A stretch of 64,000 nucleotides of DNA from Glossina fuscipes (GCF_014805625.2 NW_023998414.1:19664799-19728798); one strand, 5' to 3'. Positions 49,291-60,664 are shown, counted from the first letter of the stretch. Program-made: numbers and translations. The notes: a model not told the origin generated them from the letters alone.

Positions 49291-50014
49291 CTATAGTGTG
49301 CTTGTTTCTCTTACTAAGTGTATGCGGATGAACGCAATACCCAAAAGGAATGGAGATAGATGCATACATGGAATGAGTGCAAGGAGTACTCCAACTATAT
49401 CTGAGAGCATGGGTTATGAAGTTCGTGAACTACGCGGTTTTTTCAAAAACCGAAAATCTCTGAACCCTTTTCTGATGTATGGGTCAAAGTAAAAGCGTTT
49501 AAGGTGCCAGGTACGTCGGCGTCTGTAAAAAATCCAACATGTTCCCTAGGAGTATTTTGAAGAGATAACATAATTGAATACAAAGTTTGGAAAGGCGTTT
49601 GATAAAGAAAGCCTTTCGTCTCGAAATGCTTAATTTTTTTTTACTTTTTTTGGAATATTTTTATACTTTTATGTTGCGAGTTAATTGAGGTAAAACATAT
49701 TCGGATCTTAGTTTACTGGTTGCTAGCGTGTACTTAATTTCACTCAGAACTTTAAGGCTGATAGCTTGAAATATATAAATTTTTATGTAAAATGGATGTT
49801 TGATAAAAGGCAACTGGAAAGCAACAGAAAGTGTTGGAAAAACAATATATAAAAAGTAAAAAAAATTTATTATATTTCTACTAAAAGTTTTTATACATTT
49901 TTATAGAGAGGAACGTATGATATGAATAACTTATCCGTTTTTATTTATTATTAAAAATTCATTATGACTAATAGTGCCGTGTGGTTATTTAACAACATTC
50001 ACTCATACTTACAG

Positions 50015-50017
<3 letters not shown>

Positions 50018-50079
<62 letters not shown>

Positions 50080-50086
50080 TTGTATA

Positions 50087-50118
<32 letters not shown>
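50018..50118. repeat. Compound (AT)n microsatellite
   Basis: Three AT tracts with short interruptions over about 100 bases. Confidence 0.95.
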
Positions 50119-50310
50119 CGTAGGTGCATTGTAGCAGGAATTCCTTATTGCGTGATATGTAAACATAATGAATAAAAAATAAAATTATAATAAAAGCAAG
50201 ACACAAAAAAACTCGATCTCGTCGTTGGTACGTGTGTGTGATACATTTTATTTTCTTTAACAAGCCTCATCATATTTTTATGAGCTAGGTATGTCGCATG
50301 TATATAAAAG

Positions 50311-50315
<5 letters not shown>

Positions 50316-50342
<27 letters not shown>
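50316..50342 (+). repeat. (AG)n microsatellite
   Basis: AG repeat in a purine-rich stretch. Confidence 0.9.
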
Positions 50343-50348
<6 letters not shown>

Positions 50349-51654
50349 AGAGGAAGAAACAGAAAAAGAAAAAACGAAAGGACCCATACAAACTCAAGTC
50401 TATACGTGTACATGTATGTCCTGTGCTTGTTAATACTATCCTTGCTTTTAAACTCGTGCATTGGTGAGCAAATGTAAACAAAAAACAAAAAAAAGGAAAA
50501 AAAAAGAATGAGGAAGAGACAAGAAGAGAAAACCATCAACAACACAATTTTATATTGCCAAGTTTTTACGCGTATGTGCGCGTTTGTATACCTTAGGAGT
50601 TTTACTAAAGGGTCATATACAAAAAACCGTATCTACCTATACCTAAGCTAGTCGATGGAATGGCTGTTAAGCATAGTCTATTGCTACGGTTTCCTCGTTG
50701 CTTTTTTTTACGATTACGTACATTTTCTACAAGTAAGTCTAAGTGAGTATGTATATATAGGTATGTGCGTGTATACAATCCACGTTTGTGTGAGTTATAT
50801 ACAATTGTTGACACAGCTTATGGTTCAGACGCTTGCGAGATAGATGACAGAGTGCTGCTCTAAAGTTTACATATACATATGATTGCACTGCCCTACAGAT
50901 GGTTAAAGCTAGCTCTCCTATCACATGTCTTTGCGTTCAAATGATATATTTACATAGACAAGAAGACAATCCAATACAGATGGCATGATTAAGCTCGAAA
51001 GAATACTGCCAGTATGTACAAGATTATAATGCGGCAGGCAATCCAAAGGATAGACAGCACGACGAAATGCAGTGACGGTTGGAAAGCAAGATAGACAGAC
51101 AAAGTGACAAAAAATAAAAAATAAACGTATAACTAAATAAATACAGTGGGAAACGAAAAATACACGAAAACTAAAAAAAAAAAAGAAAAAGAAACAAAAT
51201 TCATAGATACCGAAATTTGAGTTATGCGAAGTTAGCCCATCTTATACCGTCCAATATTTTGCCATTGCTAAAAGGTGGATCATCTTCACGCTTATTCCGC
51301 TCTTTTCCTAACACATATTTGATAATTAAGCGGCATCGAATAAGAAGCAAAGTGTTTACACTCAGTACAGAAATAAATGTAAATGCAAAACGAGAGTGTG
51401 CGTGTTGTTTAAAAGAACACAACAAAATGTTTATTATTACAAAAAAATTATAGACAAATAGGGTCGCTTAAGACGTTTGAAATCATGACATGACAACGAA
51501 ATTACGTTTTTTTTTTTTTTTTTTTCTGTTAAGTTGTATCCCGCCTTAAGACATACCAACAATGTGGAGCGTCTTCACTCATTTGAGAATTATTGTAATG
51601 CAATTTTCACACTGTACACTTTCCCGATCTATGCACATACACACACTCAAACAT

Positions 51655-51659
<5 letters not shown>

Positions 51660-51694
<35 letters not shown>
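51660..51694 (+). repeat. (CA)n microsatellite
   Basis: About 17 CA units. Confidence 0.95.
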
Positions 51695-51696
<2 letters not shown>

Positions 51697-52563
51697 TATG
51701 ATAGTAACAATAACTTGGTCCATTATTAATTTTTCTAAATTGTTTATCATTTTTCCTTTACTTCCTAGTAGAAGCACAATTGAAAATGAAGCAAAGTGTT
51801 GCGATTTTAGCAAATGTACAAACCTCAAAAATATCAAGTATCTTCTTCTATGTACGGTTCTCCTCACTTCGATGAAATTTTTCGCCTAAGTGTTAACCGT
51901 TTGATTAGAAATGAAAAATAAAACAAAATTTTCAGTCAGATTAGAAATTTAATTTTCTTTAAAACAAAACTTAATTTTAACGTTTAGAAGTAGAAAGAAT
52001 AATTTCATAAATTTTAGTGCAAAGTATTGGACATTTTCTTGCCTTTGCACTTCTGGTACTCCTTAGTAGGGCTTGTAAGAATATTTCGCTCGGGACAGAA
52101 TCAATGAAAATTTAATTATGTATTTCCGATAGTCCATCAACAAGGGTAAACGGGATTTACTAAATTTGTCGCTGACATATGGAGACGACGTTCCGAAACA
52201 ACAAGAAAAACCTATATAACCTATTATGTTTTAAAATTGTACTTTTTTTTATACATGTGTGCGTGGAACTTCTATTTCGAACGTATAAAAAAATCTTGAA
52301 ATAACCGGCACGGATGGCAGCTATTGAATGATTGAAAATATATATGCATATGTATGGATGCGTATGTGTATGTGTGTTTGTGTGTGACGATGCAGGTATA
52401 TTTATTTGCATAGCGCATATATACATTTTGTGACGAAAAAATGCCGTTTTGCGATGTTTTGCCTTTCTCTTCAACCATTTTTAAGATTGGGTTTATTGTC
52501 CCATCGCATTATGACTTTAGGATAGTATAGGTTTTATTCACAATTGTTAAGCGATCTATTTAC

Positions 52564-52566
<3 letters not shown>

Positions 52567-52600
<34 letters not shown>
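52567..52600. repeat. (AT)n microsatellite
   Basis: About 17 AT units. Confidence 0.95.
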
Positions 52601-52602
<2 letters not shown>

Positions 52603-53179
52603 GAATTTGTATTTAGAGTGCTTTTTGGCGCTTCTTCTGCTCTTGTTGGTTCGGATATTACGATTCAACTTCCTCGACTCAATTGACTTTGCCTTCCTAT
52701 TTACCCCTTTCACAAGCAAGTTATCAATATTAAATTTCATTGTGAATTCGTTCTTAATCTTTTCGCCAGTCGTCCGTCATCTGCGTCGGTCGGTGAAGCA
52801 TCATGAATTTGTATTTGATTTTATCATATATCGGATTTGATTTCATAGTAAATTGGCCAAGTTTCATGGAGATTCATGTCATTAAATGTGGGATATTTGT
52901 TACAATATATCAAGAAATTTCTTATACGTACTTATAACTACTTTGCTAAGGCTTAAAAATCTAATACGTTTCTTGTAATGAACGATATAGAATATCTGCT
53001 ATAATTAACGCTTGGGAGACGCATGCTTTGCAATTGCGTCATATGAAAGGATTTTTCGCGAAATTAATAAAAAGCTGCGACCGTTGTGTGACCGTTTTTT
53101 TTTTTTTTTTCTTTTTCTTTGCAAAAAATTTAATGCTGCAAGTTTTTAATGGCTTTGCTAAAGCATGTCTTTATAATCT

Positions 53180-53182
<3 letters not shown>

Positions 53183-53219
<37 letters not shown>
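53183..53219 (+). repeat. (GT)n microsatellite
   Basis: About 18 GT units. Confidence 0.95.
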
Positions 53220-53697
53220 GGTTTGTTTGTTAGTTATATTCATTTTATAGTCTAATCATAAAACTGTTGAAAATGTTGGTCATTCATCACCGAGTTCGGC
53301 TATGGTTGTCCCTAGCCTTGTTGACTTAACTTTGACTTTGGCTGTTGTCATCATATCCTTTACTGCTTGCTTTTTTTCACCGAAAGATGCAACGATAAAA
53401 ATTGCTGAAAATTTATGACAATTTTCACGTAGTTGTCTGTATAGAAGATATTGCTGGATCATAATTTGTATGACCTCCAAGTTTCTTTTCTAGTATTCTG
53501 AAGTATTTTTTTGTTGTTGTGTTTTTCTTTCCTTCTTTTCATTTACAAGGGCTTGGGATATATTCTTTAGTTTTTTCGCAAAAGGAGTCTTTTATCTATT
53601 TTGGTGTTGTTTGGTATTTTGTGCTTTAAATCACTTATAAAATACAATAGCAGACACATACATACACATTTATGTACATATATATACATATATATAT

Positions 53698-53729
53698 GTA
53701 TTGTATATATATATATATATATACAATAC
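53698..53729. repeat. 32-bp perfect palindrome with AT core
   Basis: GTATTGTA, an AT tract, then TACAATAC: a fully self-complementary stretch that could extrude as a hairpin. Confidence 0.85.
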
Positions 53730-54139
53730 TAACTTGCATATATGCAGAAGCATCATTGCCTAGCATTGTTCGTGGCTATGTCATTCATTGATGTGATTAC
53801 TACTGCATGGAAGAAAAACTTTGTTTGTTTTTTTTTTTTTTTTTTTTGAGTGTACAAAAACTCTGACAAGTGGAGCTTTTTATTTATTTTGTTTTTTCCT
53901 TTCTGCTTTTACTCTAGTCTCCGTATCACAAAAGCTCGAAATGAAAGGAATAAAGAGGAAATCACTTGGCCAAAAAGAGTAATAACGACAACAGTAACGT
54001 TGGCGGCGGCGGCGGTGCCGACATCTAAAATGACTATAGTAAATTTTCTATAGCAATATTTCAAGAGTTGCGAAGAAAATTAAGCTAACAGTGGGAGGAG
54101 CAAAAGGGGTAAAGAGATATGGAGAGAAAGAGATAGAAG

Positions 54140-54168
54140 TAGATAGATAGATAGATAGACAGATGGAC

Positions 54169-54201
<33 letters not shown>
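54140..54201 (+). repeat. (GATA)n then (AG)n microsatellites
   Basis: Five GATA units (54140-54159), a short GACAGATGGACAG link, then an (AG)n tract to 54201. Confidence 0.9.
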
Positions 54202-54616
54202 AAGAAGTGGTACAGCCCAAGAGTTCTACGACGAAACATCTCTAATGACTGTCCTGAATCGCGGCCATAACTTTTGCTCGAAGTTAAGGTTTTTTAGATG
54301 GTTGTACATACAAATGTACACAGACTTAGGTATACAGACGCGCACACAAGCCCATATACATATATACACTTAGAACTTTTTCTTAAATGATTTAATGACA
54401 AGCGCTTATCGATTCCTAATATTAATAATTATTGATTTGCCATAAGTCCAAAAGCGAGAAAAAAAACAAGAACGCATTTTGAAAACTTTGCCAGTACTTA
54501 CATTATTTCAATAAAACTTTCAAAGTGGGTTGATTGCAAAAACGAAAACTCGAGACTTAGGAACTTTTCCCATAAGCCCGCAAAAACAACGTCAGCATTA
54601 ATATCAACATCAATAC

Positions 54617-54702
54617 CATCATCATCATCATCATCATCATCATCACCATCATCATCGCAGTCATCAACAACAACAACACCACCACCAACAACAACAACAA
54701 CA
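54617..54702 (+). repeat. (CAT)n then (CAA)n trinucleotide arrays
   Basis: CAT units at 54617-54657, then CAA/CAC units at 54665-54702. The poly-Asp frame on the minus strand is a translation of this array. Confidence 0.9.
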
Positions 54703-54752
54703 AAAATGGTAAAAAAACATCTTTGAAGGCATAAAGTATAAACTATTCTAGG

Positions 54753-54753
<1 letters not shown>

Positions 54754-54792
<39 letters not shown>
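54754..54792. repeat. (AT)n microsatellite
   Basis: About 19 AT units. Confidence 0.95.
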
Positions 54793-54795
<3 letters not shown>

Positions 54796-56613
54796 TTGGG
54801 TGCATGTATACTTTCGTCTGTGTTTTGGTATCCGTATAACGACATAAACATGCATACATGTATAAACGAGCAAGATATTGAATTTGCTTTATATTAAATT
54901 GTCGTAAAAATGCTTAATTTAAGTATTGTGCGCTCAGGCATAAACATCATTCAAAAGTTTTTATACAGCTTCTCGTTTCATATTTTTTTTTTTTTTTTGT
55001 TTTTTTTTGTTTTTTTTTTTTTGTTTTTGATGTATATGTATTTACTTAAGCATCTCATATCTGCGTTTGTCTGCATGCATGCCTGTATGTTTACGCTATA
55101 TGTCAGTATATGCCCGGCAGTTATGAAGACATCATAGGCACCAGTAATAAAAAGCAAACTGAGAAAAAATTTTTTCTTCTTAAAAAAACATGAAAAAACA
55201 GGACATTGAAATGAGGTGCTCGGGTAAAGGGAAGACAAATATATATATGTACATATGTATACATATATTTATAAACATATATACAGATGCATACACATAG
55301 ATATTCGTAAATATGATTGTTAGACATGTTTTTTCTCTCGACTTTTCCAGGACATGCATGGAAACACTTAGACAACATATGTGCCTGTGTTTTGTTGTGC
55401 ATTTATGCCTTTGTGCATGTGTATGTTATCTCTGTACAAAAGTTGAAGTAACGTTGAAACACTGTGAAAAATATTTGCCAGTAGGTTGACTATATTTTTT
55501 TCATTTGCTTACTTGCAAGTGTCCTTTTGGTTTAGTCTGCTCTCTACGTATGGTTGTTGTTATGTTATTATAAACGATTATAAGGATTTTGTTCATTTTT
55601 CGGGTGAAAAATATTTTTTTTTTTTCATTACAATTTTTTTTTTTTTTTAGAAATCTTTTTAATATATCTCTTTATAATAACAAAGCATTTCGTGTTTGCT
55701 CTTTTGTTCCTTTGTTCTTCTCTTTGAACAAATATATCACTCTAGTAGAAGATATTTTATTAAAGAAAAAAAATCAAGAAAGTTTTTTCTTTTATCATCC
55801 TATTCCCGATTAACGTCGTTCGACGCTACATGCACGAATTTATTAGAAAGTTAAACATCGGTTCGAGCATATGTCCGAAATGCCATGCCATGGTTAGTAT
55901 AAATAATCCCATCTTGAGTGGACCAATTGGAGCAACTGCCACTAAATCCCATCTTACGCCTTCTTCTGATCTTGCAAATTAAGCTTTAGAGCCCTATTTT
56001 TATAAGTGAACCGATAACGACAAAGTATTTGCTTTGTTGCGAGATTATCTGCCTGACGATGGAAATACTTGTAACCATCTCGAATCTTCCTTTCATTTCA
56101 TTTTACTTTTTAGTGACCATTTTGGTGCACATGTTTGTCGTCCAGACAGTTCGGTCGTCACATATGAATAAAACGTTGCCACGAGATTATAAACGATGAT
56201 TAACTATGAGACTGGCAGCATGACGATAAGAAATAATTTGACAGAGTGCCTTTCTTTGTCGTTGTTTTCCGAGAATAGCTGCAAAACAAAGGAATAATCA
56301 CGTGTATTAGTAATAAGAAGGTATGAATATAAATGCGGTTTAACTAAAATCAATACAAGTTTGGATAAAAAATTTCAGTTAAAAAGATTAAAAATCTGCA
56401 CCGATTTAGCAGCAAGAAAAGTTTAACATCTTTACATCAATATGTAAAAAGGTTAGCGTCCGGTTTTATTTATTTTCCGTTATACATAAATACAAAGCAA
56501 CATCGAAATCACTATAAAATCATAGAGATAATCTGGATCACCATCAGAACTAATTCACAGTCCATGTAGCTCTTACTTTCTTTCTATGAAGCAATTCTAT
56601 ACAATACGTATGA

Positions 56614-56757
56614 TTAACCCGTTAACTGTGAATGACGAGTATACACATCGTACACATATTTTCGGATTTTTTCGTAAAATGTTATCATTATGCATGTGGA
56701 TATGTCAAGTTATTTCATTACTTCACACACTCTGTGTACGGTGCGTATACTCGTCAT
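56614..56757. mobile_element. Possible TTAA-associated MITE-like inverted repeat
   Basis: A TTAA at 56614-56617 is followed by CCCGTTAACTGTG and then the arm ATGACGAGTATACACATCG (56632-56656 in full, 25 bases). The right arm at 56733-56757 ends GTATACTCGTCAT and is the reverse complement with two mismatches. TTAA is the target of piggyBac-type elements, so a small piggyBac-derived MITE is possible, but the outermost bases on the right do not mirror the left. Confidence 0.35.
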
Positions 56758-57034
56758 AGCTGAATATATTTTGCAGGCAATTTAAATACACATTCTCTAT
56801 AGAGCTCGGCGCCGTTAACTATTCATTCTCAATATTAAATGAATTTTTGAAAAAAAAAGTTCCTTTTATTTTTTTTTATTTTTGCTCAATAGCAAAACTA
56901 AGTGGACAAAGTTTCATGATCCGAAGGAAATTTTCTCCTATATATATATCTTACATCTCATACTAATCCCCAAAAACTGTAAAAGAGTTTCCTTTGTGAA
57001 ATTAATGTCTGCTATTACTTTGCAGCGCAATGTC

Positions 57035-57373
57035 TTAGCTGTTGATTTGCAGTTCGCCTAGCTGTTGAAGTATGTCGTCGTCGTTAACAAATGTCTTTAG
57101 AGAGCGTTTATGTTCATTTACATAAACGCATTTCAAGCAACAATTATTTTCCTGCAGTTTGATTAAGGGGCAGGTAACCTCTCTATAGCAGTTAAAAGAA
57201 AATTTTTTGTTTGTTTTACCTTTGAAAGGTAAAGGCAAAGGTACCTGAATAAAAAAAATATTCGTGAAGGTTTTTACGCCTACATTTAAGTATTTAAAAT
57301 ACAACAATTGTTTTGAAAAATTTTTTAAAAATGGCAACATTGCAGCCTTTCTCGCGAGGTACCATGTTTTCAT
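57035..57373 (-). CDS. Unidentified 112-codon ORF; possible last exon
   Basis: The minus-strand frame is open from an ATG at 57371-57373 to TAA. Its second half looks like real coding sequence: FSFNCYREVTCPLIKLQENN, then CCLKCVYVNEH and FVNDDDILQQLGELQINS. In front of this half sits a good splice acceptor: a T-rich run ending ATTCAG at about 57247, directly before GTACCTTTGCC. On this model the terminal exon would be about 57035-57246. Minus-strand AATAAA-like signals lie near 56866-56884, about 150 bases past the stop. The Cys pattern could bind metal but matches no domain I know. The first half could be intron. A TATACCC repeat begins about 50 bases upstream. Confidence 0.3.
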   Translation of the reverse strand: MKTWYLARKAAMLPFLKNFSKQLLYFKYLNVGVKTFTNIFFIQVPLPLPFKGKTNKKFSFNCYREVTCPLIKLQENNCCLKCVYVNEHKRSLKTFVNDDDILQQLGELQINS

Positions 57374-57424
57374 TCAAGGAGGTCTTTAGCACGCCGTGTA
57401 ACTGCTTAAAATTCTAGTTCAAAA

Positions 57425-57824
57425 GACAAGTAAGAAAATCATATTCGGTTCGGTTACCGAATATCTTATACCCATCACTGTTCTCCCATTTTCGTAGAAT
57501 AATATTGTGAAAATTTGTATCGTGTATCTGTTGTCGAGTATGAGCAACGAGCAAGGGAGAGGAAAGCAAAAGTGTTCACTGTTTTTGTTATATAGGCGTG
57601 CGGGCATGGTAGACGTGTTCTTTGAAAAATTTTGGTTTTTTTTTCAAATTCTTTTGTTAATTTGTAGACGAACTCTTCATTTTTGCAAACGGCAGCATGT
57701 TTACCGCATATGCTATACATGCATCTGGTTACACGTTTAGATTTCATTTCAAATTTGAAATTGCCTAAGAGCTTAAATATATTAATGCGTTTTTCAAGCT
57801 TACTTCTGCGCGTTATAAAGATCA

Positions 57825-57858
<34 letters not shown>

Positions 57859-57935
57859 CGCGCGGTCGTCGAAGCGTCCTTCCGGGCTTTGCAAACATTT
57901 TACAAAGTGAATCTTTCGGTGGTGGTGGGTATAAC
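57425..57935 (+). repeat. TATACCC...GGGTATA element, copy 2
   Basis: Starts ACAAGTAAGAAAATCATATTC then GGTTCGGTTACCGAATATC and TTATACCCATCACTG; ends GGTGGTGGTGGGTATAAC. The ends form a short inverted repeat (TATACCCATCAC / GTGGTGGGTATA). It shares the 5' block with copies 1 and 3 and an inner block (ATCGTGTATCTGTTG, 57516-57535) with copy 1. It has an (AT)n tract at 57827-57857. The ORFs inside it (for example 57475-57942 minus) are most likely chance. Confidence 0.6.
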
Positions 57936-57939
57936 AAAT

Positions 57940-59435
57940 CATATAATCTTCATTCCTATATCTAGAGAGTTATGCAATGGTCTTCCGCTATATTGACTTT
58001 TGTATGATTGGAAAGGGTTCGAATGAAAAAGTTTAGTTTTCTACTAAAAAAAAAGACGCATTTCCTTATTAGTGAAAAACCTTTAATGCTTAACTTATCA
58101 AAAATATCTTACGTGATTCTCTACAGAATGTCGTTCTAAAGATTGTGTAAAAAATTCGAATGAAAAAATGAAAATAGTTTGAGCTATGCGGTCTGCTGTT
58201 TTCAGAAATTGTGCTTCGAAAAAGAGAATATTTAAAGTTTCGAGAAGTGTTAGAGACATTCTTTTCCTCACAAAAAATCCTCTTTTTTTCATTCATTTTC
58301 AGTCAGTGCCACCTAAAAAAATGCCCCGTTTGCTGCTTCTGAGAAAGACATCGTACGTTTTTGAGAATCACAAGAATATATGCATATATATGTATATATG
58401 TATATATGTTGATGAAAGATTCCACGAACTTCTTCCGAAAATGTTAATATCTCAGCAAAAGCATTCCAACCTTAGGAATCGCTCTTAGTTTCACATTTAC
58501 TCAAACCTGACCTGGATGAAGCCGTACTTATATATATTTTTTTTTTTTTTGGAAGTGCTTTTAGATATTGAAACACGAAGGCCCGATTATGTATTAGAGA
58601 AGCTAGAGATCAACAAGCAAACCATTAGGCTTCATATTCCTTGCAGACGCTCATTTGACGCAGGTATCTAACTCGAAGTTTTCCAAAATAATATATTTTG
58701 CGGGTAATGAATTTTTACGCGTATAAGCGGATACAAAAACAAAATTTTTGCTTGACAAATGCGTAGTGGTGTTACCCCTTAAGACGAACCTTGAGTAAAA
58801 ATAAGGATAAGCGCAATTCGTAAACTTTCAACGCTTCGACCATATACTAAATGTGCCGGACAGAGTCTTTGGTGTTAGTTATGAACTCAGCTACAGAATT
58901 GTACATTTTGTTGCCGTTTTTTCTGTCATTTGGTTCAAATGCAAAGTGTAAAACGTCGGATAGCGTCATCAATAGATGGTTCTATCTTTTGACCATAAAA
59001 TCATCAGGAAAAAGGGTCACAAAGAAAATTTGGACATAGAAATAGAAAAGCAATTTTCCCAAAATACTTATAAAGCAATTATTCTTAACAATTTTCTTTC
59101 TGTTTGATCGAATTTTTTGGAATGTCTTGGACCATTTATACTACTACTATGCCATTGTGTTAACTTTTTTTGACGTAAATTGTACAGAGTTTTCTCTGTA
59201 AGTAGAAGAAAAAGTTTGTGGTGTTTTTTTCCAACAGATGACTTTAGAGTCAGGTAAAAGTGTATATGTGCGAAAGATGGCTTTAATAAATGCGAATAAT
59301 TGCGTTTTGAAAACGAACCAAAATTCCGAAAAAGTAAACGTTTATCTTAAAAAAACCGTTTCAAATAACACGGAGACGGTTCCCAGGCATGTAAAAAACT
59401 TGTAATATATTTTTTGAAACCGGATACACGAAAAT
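57940..59435. other. Interval with nothing recognised
   Basis: Short ORFs at 58186-58488 and 58851-59039 (both plus) have no recognisable product. No repeats of note besides a T run near 58540-58551. Confidence 0.5.
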
Positions 59436-59439
59436 AGTT

Positions 59440-59800
59440 TCCTCGTCCCTCTCTCTCTTGAGGAAGTCGTGAGAAGAGCTATTAAAAGATGATGAAGGAT
59501 GGTCCATTTCCTTTTCAACTAAATTAAACATTGGTCAAGAAACACCCTTGATCGGTTATCCCTTCGTGAGGGTAAATTCGTAGAGAAGCTCGATATTTGT
59601 GTATTATACGAGTTAAACGCGATAAATAAGCCGTGAATTCACATCTGTTGCTGAAGGAAAACGAAAACGGATCGTTTTGGAAGAGATTGATAATGGGCGA
59701 CAGGAAGTTAGTCACAAAAAACACGTGGAAAACATAATATCGTTTAATGATACAGCAAAAACGCTGACAAGGCCTGGACCGACACGATGTAATATGATTT

Positions 59801-59837
<37 letters not shown>

Positions 59838-60460
59838 AATTTTATCCAGAGAATAAATTGTAAGACTAACATTTTAAAGCATTAGCGTCTAAGGCTTTCG
59901 ACTTTTATTAAAAACTCTACCGCACTTGAGATTTGAACCCACGACCATTGAGTTACTAGTCGAGACTCTTGCCTACTCAGCCGCTCAGGGGGATGATTTT
60001 TTTATTTATATTTGGTGATGTGCGAAGGGAATCATGCGTCAGGATCTCTTACAACCTGGCGAAACGATTGACTTTAATCTTTTTCTTCAAGACCTAATAC
60101 CATTAAAATATGCAAGTGTTCAATAGGAAAGTAAGAGACAATTCCACACCAAACTACACAGATATTGAATGACTCAGCCAAAATTGAAAGTACTTGGTTG
60201 GGACATTTTATTTTGCGGTTTACCTCACATTGTGCCCCGTCGCATTACCATCTGTTTTTATCTCCGCAAAACTCTCATAATGTTGCACAAAGATGATCTC
60301 AAAAGATGTCAGTAAAAACCATTTGGTACAGTTGCTCGTCTAAACCAACAGCATCAACAGCTCCACAGTAATTACGAAGTCTTTCAAATGGAAAAGTGAT
60401 GAAAGATTATCAGTCAATATAGTATATGTTCCGCTTATTAGAGTTCATTTGAACTATAGG
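59440..60460 (+). mobile_element. Mariner transposase relic 6, split by a SINE
   Basis: Fragments of a mariner transposase follow in the proper order. KLNIGQE near 59525 (helix-turn-helix); EGKFVEKLDICVLYELNAIN near 59570-59630 (family: the KKLD-x-WVPHEL block); LLLKENENGSFWKRLIMGD near 59645-59702, keeping the first catalytic Asp in GD; a Trp-rich strand interrupted by the SINE at 59807-59992; then GIMRQDLLQPGETIDFNLFL near 60030-60090; RDN near 60139 (second Asp, HDN in the family); KLKVLGWDIL near 60184-60215; and APSHYHLF near 60236-60260, where the third catalytic Asp has become His. Several stops and frameshifts occur. It is one of the most complete relics here but dead. Terminal repeats were not identified. 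Confidence 0.8.
59807..59992 (-). mobile_element. tRNA-derived SINE with (ATT)n tail
   Basis: On the minus strand it begins with a tRNA-like head. A box A (CGGCTGAGTAGG, plus-strand 59972-59983) and a box B (GGTTCAAATCT, 59929-59939) are spaced as in tRNA genes, so an internal RNA polymerase III promoter is likely. A body of about 75 bases follows (59837-59911), and it ends in a (TAA/ATA)n tail (59807-59836 read as ATT on the plus strand). Direct repeats ATGATTTTTTATTTAT flank it (59794-59809 and 59993-60009, differing by one T), the target-site duplication expected for LINE-driven retroposition. The T-stem pairs at four of five positions and there is no good acceptor stem, so it is not a functional tRNA. 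It sits within a mariner relic. Confidence 0.85.
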
Positions 60461-60515
60461 AATGATAGGTTTGAATTTTGGTGAAAACACGCACGCAATA
60501 GCGTTCTGTAATATT

Positions 60516-60598
60516 CGAAAAGGGTTCTGAGAGAGAGTAACTTTCTTCTAGTGTCGTCTAAAGAAATCCTACAAGCTTTCGATAGACCAGCTAATAAT
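60516..60598 (+). repeat. Left arm of perfect 83-bp inverted repeat
   Basis: Begins CGAAAAGGGTTCTGAGAGAG and ends GACCAGCTAATAAT. Every base pairs with the right arm at 60665-60747. The spacer is 66 bases and ends in an (AT)n tract. The arm lies just past the mariner relic and has no coding content I recognise. Confidence 0.95.
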
Positions 60599-60664
60599 TT
60601 TCCAAGATTCTTTTAATGTCCCGTAAACACTGAACTATACTATAATATATATATATATATATAT

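Larger units (their letters stand above)
47700..57030. other. Long microsatellite-rich, gene-poor interval
   Basis: No supported gene in about 9 kb apart from unidentified short ORFs (for example 48069-48320 minus, with a hydrophobic end, and 51217-51453 plus). It contains a GTCTGTC repeat copy with a (CTGT)n array near 49105-49290, compound (AT)n 50018-50118, (AG)n 50316-50342, (CA)n 51660-51694, (AT)n 52567-52600, (GT)n 53183-53219, an AT palindrome 53698-53729, (GATA)n 54140-54159, (AG)n 54170-54201, (CAT)n 54617-54657, (CAA)n 54665-54702, (AT)n 54754-54792 and T-rich tracts near 54979-55026 and 55612-55650. Confidence 0.6.

Noticed and set aside
54498..54851. Acidic poly-Asp ORF on the minus strand
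   Set aside because: It is the translation of the (CAT)n and (CAA)n arrays.
57475..57942. 155-codon minus-strand ORF
   Set aside because: It lies within repeat copy 2 and includes an Ile-Tyr run from (AT)n. Copy 1 of the repeat does not keep the frame.
59912..59990. tRNA gene on the minus strand
   Set aside because: A and B boxes are present, but the acceptor stem does not pair, the anticodon stem is poor, and a body plus (ATT)n tail with target duplications follow. It is the head of a SINE.
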